Origin: Nitrospirae bacterium RBG_19FT_COMBO_42_15
GTDB taxonomy: Bacteria; Nitrospirota; CAKKRA01; 9FT-COMBO-42-15
NCBI GenBank assembly: GCA_001803815.1
Contig: MHEL01000163.1
Location: forward strand, 1 to 5,337
DNA length: 5,337 bases
Direction of reading: 5' to 3'
Shown here piece after piece: positions 1 to 5,184 of the stretch. Made by a program: the position numbers and the translations under genes. Positions within the stretch are counted from its first letter, which is position 1; each line of letters opens with the position of its first letter. The notes under the pieces are model-generated. The model had not been told where the DNA came from. It saw only the letters and a program-made list of their open reading frames with translations, and ran no database searches.

Positions 1-1
1 A

Positions 2-661
2 AGGAAAGGCAGGATAGAGCTTGCAGAAGGCGGCACGCTCTTTTTAGATGAGATTGGAGATCTTCCGCTTTCCCTGCAGGTAAAGCTCCTGAGATTTCTT
101 CAGGACCATAAGATTGAAAGGGTCGGCGGCAGGGAGGCCATAGATGTTGATGTTAGGATTATTGCAGCAACAAACAAAGATGTTAAAAAGCTTGTTGCAG
201 ACGGGTTGTTCAGAGAGGACTTATATTACAGGCTTGCTGTAGTAACAGTTGACCTGCCGTCTTTAAGAGAGAGAGGCGAGGATATAATTCTGTTAGCAAA
301 GACATTTTTACAAAAATTTGCAGATATCAGAAAGGGCGCAAAATCGTTGAGTAATGAGGCAATAGACGCCATAAATAGATATGAATGGCCCGGCAATGTG
401 CGGGAGCTGGAAAACAAGATACGAAGGGCAATAACCTTTGCTGAAGGCAAGGAGATTAGTTCTGCGGATTTGGGGTTTGAAGCAGGGGAGAAGGCAAGTC
501 AACCACTTGACTTGAAAAAAGCGAAAGAAGAAGTTGAAAAGAGAATTATCAATACAGCTATCTTAAAACACAAGGGGAATATAAGCAGGGCTGCTGAGGA
601 GCTTGGTTTGACGCGTCCGACGCTTCATCATTTGATTAAAAAATACAATATTACAAAATAA
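2..661 (+). CDS. prsR: PrsR-like sigma-54-dependent response regulator (C-terminal part, 5' end outside window)
   Basis: The window holds the last 219 residues of a bacterial enhancer-binding protein, open from the left edge and ending in TAA at 659-661. Visible parts, numbered in the fragment: Walker [13 protein letters not shown] (10-21), sensor I RIIAATN (52-58), the FREDLYYRL arginine-finger segment (70-78), LPSLRER, sensor [10 protein letters not shown] (129-136), and a Fis-type helix-turn-helix at about 191-216 ([20 protein letters not shown]). Walker A, the GAFTGA loop and the expected receiver domain lie upstream. Family knowledge: such AAA+ proteins hydrolyse ATP to remodel sigma-54 RNA polymerase. 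The TRPTL recognition helix and the adjacent PEP-CTERM and prsT genes point to PrsR rather than a generic NtrC or AtoC relative. The gene is convergent with the PEP-CTERM gene at 716-1456, a likely target. The TTG at 206 falls inside the AAA+ domain and is not a start. The sigma-54 activator call is near certain; the PrsR assignment is strong but rests partly on context. Confidence 0.88.
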   Translation, partial: RKGRIELAEGGTLFLDEIGDLPLSLQVKLLRFLQDHKIERVGGREAIDVDVRIIAATNKDVKKLVADGLFREDLYYRLAVVTVDLPSLRERGEDIILLAKTFLQKFADIRKGAKSLSNEAIDAINRYEWPGNVRELENKIRRAITFAEGKEISSADLGFEAGEKASQPLDLKKAKEEVEKRIINTAILKHKGNISRAAEELGLTRPTLHHLIKKYNITK

Positions 662-690
662 AAAAGGGCGGCTTTTATGGCCGCCCTTTT
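662..690. terminator. Bidirectional intrinsic terminator between convergent genes
   Basis: GGGCGGC (666-672) pairs perfectly with GCCGCCC (680-686) around a 7-nt loop. An AAAA/TTTT extension (662-665 with 687-690) makes an 11-bp stem. On the + strand TTTT follows the GC stem and can end prsR transcription. On the - strand the A-run at 660-665 becomes a six-U tract that can end the gene at 716-1456. Only 54 nt separate the two stop codons, so one hairpin serves both. Confidence 0.9.
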
Positions 691-715
691 ATTGGTTAAT
701 CTCTAAATAAAAAAC

Positions 716-1456
716 TTAAATAAAAAACCTTCTTGAAGCCCACAAGCCAACAAGCCCGCTTCCTAAAAGAAGAAGTGAAGATGGTTCTGGAACCGCTGTG
801 CTTTGAGCATCATGAGAAAAAGGGGCAAACTGGGTTACATCAACATCTAAACCCTTTAGCTTGGTATTATAGAGGTCAAAGTGAAGAACATAGTTTGGGT
901 CTAATAAGGATGTATCTATTGTGAATGCAGCGTAATACATACCTCTACCTGACATAGAAATTGACCCACCGGATATTGCCCTGTTCTGAGTATTATATGG
1001 ATTAATCTGGTTTGCTGAATTAAAGCTAAATCCAAATTCTGAAAAATAGGTTGGGAATATTCCATGCTTTGGCAAATCCCCTTGGTCCCAGCCCTGTAAC
1101 CTTGCTATATCCTCTAAAGGCGGCACACCATAGGTCATATCGCCTGTAGCGTTTATAGTAGTTCCATTAAAATTAAACGAACCGATGTCAGCGCCGGCTT
1201 TACCCACCTTTGGAGCAATTGCAGCAGAGATAAAATAGGTATCTGTTATAGTATTACAGAAGTTTGGTCTTAAGTATGCATAAAGCGTGAAGGTATTTCC
1301 TGTGGCAACTATGGTTTGAGTAGAATTGTCGTATGTTCCGCCTGCAATATCAAGCTGAAGTGTTGGTACTGCGTGGCTTCCTGCAGCGCTAAAGAAGATA
1401 AGCCCTGTGATAAGTAAAAAACTAATGAGTAATGTTTTTAATCTTATAAACCTCAT
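716..1456 (-). CDS. PEP-CTERM sorting-domain secreted protein (246 aa), possibly choice-of-anchor N type
   Basis: This is an exported protein with a C-terminal exosortase recognition signal. Residues 1-29 form a Sec signal peptide: MRFIRLK, a hydrophobic core, then a likely cut after SHA (SHA/VPT). The mature part is rich in Gly, Ser, Thr and Asn, has a single Cys (NFCNT), and opens with PTLQLDIAGGTYD, which recalls the family called choice-of-anchor N; that subfamily is from memory and uncertain. The end has all three PEP-CTERM parts: VPEPSS (222-227), hydrophobic helix LLLLGSGLVGLWA, and basic tail SRRFFI. Family knowledge: exosortase cuts near the PEP motif and the product goes to the surface or extracellular matrix. 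The start at 1456 is chosen over an in-frame ATG at 1489 because AAGGAGA lies 7 nt upstream and the 1489 codon falls inside the sigma-54 promoter. The molecular role is unknown. Confidence 0.9.
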   Translation of the reverse strand: MRFIRLKTLLISFLLITGLIFFSAAGSHAVPTLQLDIAGGTYDNSTQTIVATGNTFTLYAYLRPNFCNTITDTYFISAAIAPKVGKAGADIGSFNFNGTTINATGDMTYGVPPLEDIARLQGWDQGDLPKHGIFPTYFSEFGFSFNSANQINPYNTQNRAISGGSISMSGRGMYYAAFTIDTSLLDPNYVLHFDLYNTKLKGLDVDVTQFAPFSHDAQSTAVPEPSSLLLLGSGLVGLWASRRFFI

Positions 1457-1463
1457 CGTAAAT

Positions 1464-1470
1464 TCTCCTT
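1464..1470 (-). promoter_or_regulatory. Ribosome binding site fixing the start of the 716-1456 gene
   Basis: On the - strand AAGGAGA lies 7 nt before the ATG at 1456-1454. It fixes the start over the longer frame beginning at 1489, whose first codon is inside the promoter and so would not be on the transcript. Confidence 0.85.
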
Positions 1471-1483
1471 TAAGTAAGTAGTA

Positions 1484-1500
1484 TTGCAAAACTTATGCCA
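1484..1500 (-). promoter_or_regulatory. Sigma-54 (-24/-12) promoter of the 716-1456 PEP-CTERM gene
   Basis: Read on the - strand from 1500 down, the sequence is TGGCATAAGTTTTGCAA. The GG (1499-1498) and GC (1487-1486) are separated by exactly 10 nt, the invariant sigma-54 spacing, and TGGCA and TTGCA match the consensus. Transcription should start near 1474, giving a leader of about 18 nt that just contains the ribosome binding site. The 17 bases match the promoter at 1933-1949 at 14 positions. Confidence 0.88.
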
Positions 1501-1529
1501 ATTTATCAAGCATACTTGTCTATTTCCAA

Positions 1530-1562
1530 CCCCCTGAAAAATAAAAAAAATCAATAAGGGGG
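1530..1562. repeat. Short inverted repeat with A-rich loop
   Basis: CCCCCT (1530-1535) and AGGGGG (1557-1562) are inverted copies separated by 21 nt that are almost entirely A and T, including a run of eight A. It lies between the - strand promoter and the nearest candidate activator site. The G/C tracts stand out in their AT-rich surroundings. A bend or protein-binding role is possible but not shown; the long loop makes a terminator unlikely. Confidence 0.4.
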
Positions 1563-1594
1563 AAAATTTATGTTTTAATAATAATATTTAAAAT

Positions 1595-1611
1595 TGTAAA
1601 ATAATTAGACA
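1595..1611 (-). promoter_or_regulatory. Candidate activator (PrsR) site 1
   Basis: On the - strand this reads TGTCTAATTATTTTACA, a TGT-N11-ACA dyad with an inner AAT/ATT match. Its centre is about 104 bp upstream of the -24 element of the 716-1456 gene, a usual distance for sigma-54 enhancer sites. It is identical to site 2 at 13 of 17 positions without gaps. Assignment to PrsR is inference from the Fis-type dimer expected to bind it and from the neighbouring gene. Confidence 0.42.
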
Positions 1612-1702
1612 CGCTTTTAATCATTAATAAAATTGTTCTTAGAAATGACTAATTTCACTTAATGTTTCAATAAGTTATAGATCTGTGGCTAAAAATCGGA
1701 GA

Positions 1703-1719
1703 TGTAAAGAAATCTGACA
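1703..1719 (-). promoter_or_regulatory. Candidate activator (PrsR) site 2, central
   Basis: On the - strand this reads TGTCAGATTTCTTTACA. The half-sites TGTCA and TGTAA face each other across 7 nt. Its centre (1711) is close to the midpoint of the two -24 elements (about 1716), so it could serve either promoter by looping. It matches site 1 at 13 of 17 bases in the same orientation. Confidence 0.42.
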
Positions 1720-1815
1720 CTTGTTTAATATTTTTAATACATATCCACATCCTTTTAGAACATCTTGATTTGCAAGGCATTTTTCATATTATATAGACCA
1801 AAATTTAATTAACAC

Positions 1816-1832
1816 TGTCAATATCTTTTATA
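1816..1832 (+). promoter_or_regulatory. Candidate activator (PrsR) site 3
   Basis: TGTCAATATCTTTTATA aligns without gaps to sites 1 and 2, sharing TGTC, a central T and TTTnA. The second half-site is weaker (TATAA in place of TGTAA). It points toward the + promoter, with its centre about 110 bp upstream of that -24 element, nearly mirroring site 1. It is the weakest of the three. Confidence 0.33.
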
Positions 1833-1884
1833 CCTTCTTTCTGATTATAGATAGACTCAGGCATAATATTAATTTTAAAATAGC

Positions 1885-1920
1885 CTGATAAATCAGTAGG
1901 TTATAGTGAACAGAACTGTT
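1885..1920. promoter_or_regulatory. Two 12-bp palindromes just upstream of the + sigma-54 promoter
   Basis: CTGATAAATCAG (1885-1896) and AACAGAACTGTT (1909-1920) are each a perfect 5-bp inverted repeat around an AA spacer, set 24 bp apart and so on about the same helical face. The second ends 13 bp before the promoter. They could be operators or chance; their half-sites differ from each other and from the 17-bp dyads. Confidence 0.3.
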
Positions 1921-1932
1921 GATTGATATGGA

Positions 1933-1949
1933 TGGCATATTATTTGCAA
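1933..1949 (+). promoter_or_regulatory. Sigma-54 (-24/-12) promoter of the 2009-2629 PEP-CTERM gene
   Basis: TGGCATATTATTTGCAA has GG at 1934-1935 and GC at 1946-1947, exactly 10 nt apart, with TGGCA and TTGCA matching the consensus. The predicted start point is near 1959, giving a leader of about 50 nt. It matches the divergent promoter at 1484-1500 at every position except the three central bases. Confidence 0.88.
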
Positions 1950-1995
1950 CAATATTTAACAAGAAAAATAATGATAACAAGAATTCAATATAGAG

Positions 1996-2004
1996 AGGAG
2001 GTGA
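1996..2004 (+). promoter_or_regulatory. Full-length Shine-Dalgarno sequence of the second PEP-CTERM gene
   Basis: AGGAGGTGA is a nine-base perfect complement to the usual 16S rRNA 3' tail, with the AGGAGG core 7 nt before the ATG at 2009. It implies strong translation once the sigma-54 promoter is on, and it fixes the start. Confidence 0.9.
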
Positions 2005-2008
2005 GTGG

Positions 2009-2629
2009 ATGAAGATTTTAAATAAAATAATTAAGAAAGTGATTTTATTGCTTGCATTAGTAATACTTATGCCAGCATCAGCATGGGCAATCTCTTTAAC
2101 AACTTATGGTACTCCGATAATTGCCATTGACGGTAACACAGATTCAAATGTAACAGTTGATATTCTGAGTGTAGGAGGCACATCAACTCATACCTTAGGC
2201 TATTTTTTAAATGGCGGTTCAACATTTAATTCATTAGGTTCAATAAGCACACAGACATTTAATGGAGGAAATATAATAGATTTTGCCCTCTATGATGGCA
2301 CAAGGTATTATACACTTTCCGGGGATGCTGCAGATTCTACATATAGTGTAACAATGGGATGGGCTAATCAGGTAACCATTGGTTCGTCTCAGCAGCCTGC
2401 AAATTGGACAGCCCCATATTTCTCCAATGTAAATATTTCATGGATTATTGGAGGAGTGGATATAAATGGAGGAAGTACGACAGGAGTAAATACAAATCAA
2501 TATGCATTTAATCTTGTCAATAATGGGAATGACGGCGTTGCCCCTGTCCCAGAACCCTCTACACTTCTTCTCCTTGGCTCAGGCCTTCTTGGTTTTGGGT
2601 TCTTTGCAAGGAAAATGATGAAGGGATAA
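2009..2629 (+). CDS. PEP-CTERM sorting-domain secreted protein (206 aa)
   Basis: A small exported protein with a classic exosortase signal. Residues 1-27 are a Sec signal peptide (MKILNKIIKK, hydrophobic core, likely cut after AWA). The mature part is rich in Gly, Ser, Thr and Asn, lacks cysteine, and looks like a beta-rich structural domain; I do not recognise a named family in it. The C-terminus from residue 180 has VPEPST, the helix LLLLGSGLLGFGFF and the basic tail ARKMMKG. Family knowledge: the signal is cut by an exosortase in the inner membrane, and cargo proteins vary widely outside the signal. The start has a full Shine-Dalgarno sequence and the gene is expressed alone, between its own sigma-54 promoter and the terminator at 2687-2730. 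The mature domain shows no obvious similarity to the other PEP-CTERM protein here. The sorting class is certain; the function is unknown. Confidence 0.92.
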   Translation: MKILNKIIKKVILLLALVILMPASAWAISLTTYGTPIIAIDGNTDSNVTVDILSVGGTSTHTLGYFLNGGSTFNSLGSISTQTFNGGNIIDFALYDGTRYYTLSGDAADSTYSVTMGWANQVTIGSSQQPANWTAPYFSNVNISWIIGGVDINGGSTTGVNTNQYAFNLVNNGNDGVAPVPEPSTLLLLGSGLLGFGFFARKMMKG

Positions 2630-2686
2630 AAAACGAGTTGTTAGTTATTAATTATCATTGATCAGTAAAAAGCATTAATTCTAAAG

Positions 2687-2730
2687 AAACGCCCAATGGT
2701 TTTAATACCAGCGGGCGTTTTTCTTTTTTT
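2687..2730 (+). terminator. Intrinsic terminator after the second PEP-CTERM gene
   Basis: AAACGCCC (2687-2694) pairs with GGGCGTTT (2713-2720). Inside, TGGT (2697-2700) pairs with ACCA (2707-2710) across a 2x2 internal loop, with TTTAAT as the apical loop. A T-rich tail follows (2721-2730, with seven T in a row). It separates the sigma-54 transcript from the prsT promoter that begins 3 nt later. Confidence 0.9.
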
Positions 2731-2732
2731 GT

Positions 2733-2761
2733 TTGACACTATGTGATTACTACAATATAAT
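2733..2761 (+). promoter_or_regulatory. Consensus sigma-70 promoter of prsT
   Basis: TTGACA (2733-2738) and TATAAT (2756-2761) both match the housekeeping consensus at all six positions and are separated by the ideal 17 nt. The start point should be near 2768, giving a leader of about 62 nt to the prsT ATG. No -24/-12 element was seen before prsT, so this gene appears to be controlled separately from the PEP-CTERM cargo genes. Confidence 0.87.
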
Positions 2762-2829
2762 CAGGCTGTTTTTTATTCTGTCTTTCAAAAATTCTCAAAA
2801 GATGTATTAATCATTAAAATGGGTTTGCT

Positions 2830-5139
2830 ATGATAAGGGTGTTTAAAGGTTTCAATCCAATTGCAATAATCCTATCCATGTTAATATTTGCCTCCTTGTC
2901 TGCCTGCACCTTTAATCCTGAGAAAAAGGCTGCAAAACATATGCAGAGAGGTCAGGAGTATCTTAACTCTGCCCAGTACAAAGAGGCTTCAATTGAGTTT
3001 AAAAATGTTATCCAGATAGACCCAAAGAATGCACAGGGGCATTATCACCTTGGGCTTGCATACCTCAAGCTCGGCGGTCCTACCTATCTAAAGCTTGCCT
3101 TTGAAGAGCTTAACAAGGCTGTTGAATTTGACCCAAATCTCATGGATGCTCAGTTGAAGATTGGTGAGTTTTATTTTCTTTCTCGTGATTTTGATAAGGC
3201 TATGGAAAGGGCAGATTTTATCCTGAAGAAAGAGGCAAATAATATTGATGCGAAGATACTCTTGGCAACTATTTATGCAGGGAAAAAGGATTTTAAAAAG
3301 GCCATTCCAATAATGGAAGAGGCGCTTAAGGCTAATCCTGATTTTATTAAATCTTATATGGCAATGGCAGGCATATACCTTGCAAGCAATGATTCTGCCT
3401 CTGCTGAAAGGATATATAAAAAGGCCATTGCAGTTAAGAGCGATGCTATTGAGCCGCGCACAGCCCTTGCAAGCCTCTATCTTAAACAAGGAAAGGCATT
3501 AGATGGAGAGAGCGAATTAAAAAAGGCAATTGAGATTAAGCCAGACAGCCCTGATATCCGTCTTATGCTTGCAAGTTTTTATATTGCTGCAAAAAGATTC
3601 AGTGAAGCTGAAAAAATCTATGAATCTGTTATAACATTAAAGCCTGATAATCCGAATGGGTATCTCATATTAACTGAATTTTATCTGGCAAACCGCAGGC
3701 TTCAGGATGCGCATAATACATTAAAGAGCGGGCTTGAGAAGAGCAATAATGCGCCAATGCTTCAAAAGAGGCTGTCAGAGCTTTTGCTTGATGAGAAAAA
3801 ACATAAAGAGGCTGTTCCTTATGTTGATGCAATATTAAAAAAACATCCAAATGACCCTTATGGCCTTTACTTAAGGGGGAGGGTGCGGCTTTCAGATAAT
3901 AAGCTGAATGAGGCTATTGAAGATTTAAAGCTTTCTATCAAAAGTGAGTCTAATCACGCAAGCGTGCATTATTACCTCGGACTTGCCTATCATGCGAGTG
4001 GAAACCTTCAGGCAGCAAAATCTGAACTTGCTGAATCTCTGAAATTGAACCCGGTCTTTGATAGCGCAAGGCTTGCCCTGTCTGCCATATATTTGGGGTC
4101 ACGAGATTATGAATTGGCCTTAGAGGAGGCACAGAAGGTTTTGAAAAGATATCCTGAACATGCTGTTGCCAATCTTATGGCAGGTGATGTTAAGCTTCAG
4201 CAGCAAAAGCCTGATGAGGCTAAGGCTTACTTTGAAAAGGCAATCAAGAATTCTCCTCAGGACCCGAGAGGATATGCAAGGCTTGGGCTTGTTTATCAGA
4301 TGAAAAGGAATAACCATGCCGCAATTACACAATTAGAAAAGGCCATGTCGATGGACCCGAATCTGATAGATGTTCTTAGCATGATCACAGCAATACATTT
4401 GTCAAATAAAGAGCCAAAAAAGGCTATTGACAGGGTGACGGCACAATTAAAACAGTCTCCTAATGAGCCGATGCTGCACCATCTGCTCGGTAAAGTCTAT
4501 ATAACAACAAATGACCTTAACAGCGCTGAAGAGTCTCTTAAGAAGGCGATTAATCTCAAGAGTGACCTTGTAGGCGCATATATTGACCTTGGTGATATCT
4601 ATTCAAAAAAGGGTGTTTTTGAAGATGCAATAAAACAATATAATGAGGCGATTAAGGTTAATCCAAAACTCCTTCAGCCCTATATGCTGTTAGGCGTTAT
4701 TTACGAAAAGCAGAATAAGACTGATAAGGCAATTGAAAGTTATAAAAAGGCATTGGAGATTAATCCGAAGTTTGCTCCGGCAGCAAACAACCTTGCATGG
4801 CTGTATGCAGAACATGGCGGGAATATTGATGTGGCCCTTTCGCTTGCCCAGACTGCTAAGGAGATGCTTCCTGAAGACGCTTCTGTGTCTGATACGCTCG
4901 GCTGGATATACTATAAGAAGCAGGTATACCTTACGGCAATATCCCACTTAAAAGAAAGCGCTGAAAAGATGCCGGGCAATTCCGTGGTCCGTTACCATCT
5001 TGGTATGGCCTACTATAAAAAAGGGGATAAAAAACTTGCTAAAGATGAACTATCGGCCTCGCTAAAATTGAGCAAAGAATTTCCCGGAGCTGAAGAGGCA
5101 AAGAAGATTGTTGCAGAGCTTTCTAAGGAAGCGAAGTAG
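2830..5139 (+). CDS. prsT: PrsT-like PEP-CTERM system TPR-repeat lipoprotein (769 aa)
   Basis: Residues 1-26 are a lipoprotein signal peptide ending in lipobox LSAC, so Cys26 is the lipidated residue; the next residue is Thr, not Asp, which by the E. coli rule favours the outer membrane. From residue 34 to 751 the protein is 21 consecutive TPR-type units: nineteen of 34 residues, the second of 37 (insertion around GGPTY) and the nineteenth of 35, then an 18-residue charged tail. Conserved TPR positions (LG.aY, A...y.kAl..nP) are clear; the C-terminal NNLAWLYAE and DTLGWIYYKK segments resemble the PrsT family. TPR superhelices are scaffolds for protein or polymer binding; PrsT is known from exosortase/exopolysaccharide loci, with its exact role unsettled. 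It is shorter than the roughly 900 residues I recall for the family. The ATG at 2830 is the first start after an in-frame TAA at 2815, but has no good ribosome binding site. Another TPR lipoprotein is the alternative. Confidence 0.85.
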   Translation: MIRVFKGFNPIAIILSMLIFASLSACTFNPEKKAAKHMQRGQEYLNSAQYKEASIEFKNVIQIDPKNAQGHYHLGLAYLKLGGPTYLKLAFEELNKAVEFDPNLMDAQLKIGEFYFLSRDFDKAMERADFILKKEANNIDAKILLATIYAGKKDFKKAIPIMEEALKANPDFIKSYMAMAGIYLASNDSASAERIYKKAIAVKSDAIEPRTALASLYLKQGKALDGESELKKAIEIKPDSPDIRLMLASFYIAAKRFSEAEKIYESVITLKPDNPNGYLILTEFYLANRRLQDAHNTLKSGLEKSNNAPMLQKRLSELLLDEKKHKEAVPYVDAILKKHPNDPYGLYLRGRVRLSDNKLNEAIEDLKLSIKSESNHASVHYYLGLAYHASGNLQAAKSELAESLKLNPVFDSARLALSAIYLGSRDYELALEEAQKVLKRYPEHAVANLMAGDVKLQQQKPDEAKAYFEKAIKNSPQDPRGYARLGLVYQMKRNNHAAITQLEKAMSMDPNLIDVLSMITAIHLSNKEPKKAIDRVTAQLKQSPNEPMLHHLLGKVYITTNDLNSAEESLKKAINLKSDLVGAYIDLGDIYSKKGVFEDAIKQYNEAIKVNPKLLQPYMLLGVIYEKQNKTDKAIESYKKALEINPKFAPAANNLAWLYAEHGGNIDVALSLAQTAKEMLPEDASVSDTLGWIYYKKQVYLTAISHLKESAEKMPGNSVVRYHLGMAYYKKGDKKLAKDELSASLKLSKEFPGAEEAKKIVAELSKEAK

Positions 5140-5184
5140 CGTTCATATTTAAAGCCTTGCCATAATAAATTGAGTGTGGGGGAT

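Larger units (their letters stand above)
1501..1932. other. Divergent AT-rich control region without a gene
   Basis: This is the space between the two back-to-back sigma-54 promoters. Frames on both strands were inspected and only fragments of a few codons occur (for example ATG TTT TAA at 1570), none with a credible ribosome binding site. It holds three candidate 17-bp activator sites (1595-1611, 1703-1719, 1816-1832), two 12-bp palindromes near the + promoter (1885-1896, 1909-1920), a 12-bp palindrome near the - promoter (1507-1518), and a C-run/G-run inverted repeat (1530-1562). Sigma-54 promoters need upstream activator sites, so a long gene-free gap is expected here. No tRNA, terminator or CRISPR pattern was seen. 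Confidence 0.7.

Noticed and set aside
206..208. TTG as a start for the first gene
   Set aside because: It falls between sensor I and the FREDLYYRL segment of the AAA+ domain; the frame is open and conserved upstream to the window edge.
733..924. 63-codon + strand frame opposite the first PEP-CTERM gene
   Set aside because: It is antisense to a clearly real gene, has no ribosome binding site and shows no recognisable domain.
1457..1489. Longer version of the - strand PEP-CTERM gene starting at ATG 1489
   Set aside because: That codon lies inside the -12 region of the sigma-54 promoter, upstream of the predicted transcript start. The ATG at 1456 has AAGGAGA at the right distance and opens directly on a normal signal peptide.
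1507..1518. CAAGCATACTTG palindrome near the - strand promoter
   Set aside because: Its 4-bp arms are expected by chance in a region this size, and it does not match the palindromes near the other promoter.
1714..1742. Possible sigma-70 promoter using CTGACA as -35
   Set aside because: At 17-nt spacing the -10 would be ATACAT, a poor match, and no gene follows for about 270 bp.
2731..2745. TTTGACAC before prsT as a fourth copy of the 17-bp activator dyad
   Set aside because: Only one half-site fits; the bases are better explained as the -35 hexamer of a perfect sigma-70 promoter.
3088..3489. 133-codon - strand frame within prsT, and smaller antisense frames at 3665-3850, 3950-4132, 4120-4332 and 4690-4947
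   Set aside because: They mirror TPR codons of prsT and have no domain, signal or ribosome binding site.
4733..4951. 72-codon + strand frame inside the 3' part of prsT
   Set aside because: It overlaps the best-conserved PrsT repeats in another frame and its composition looks like a frame shadow.
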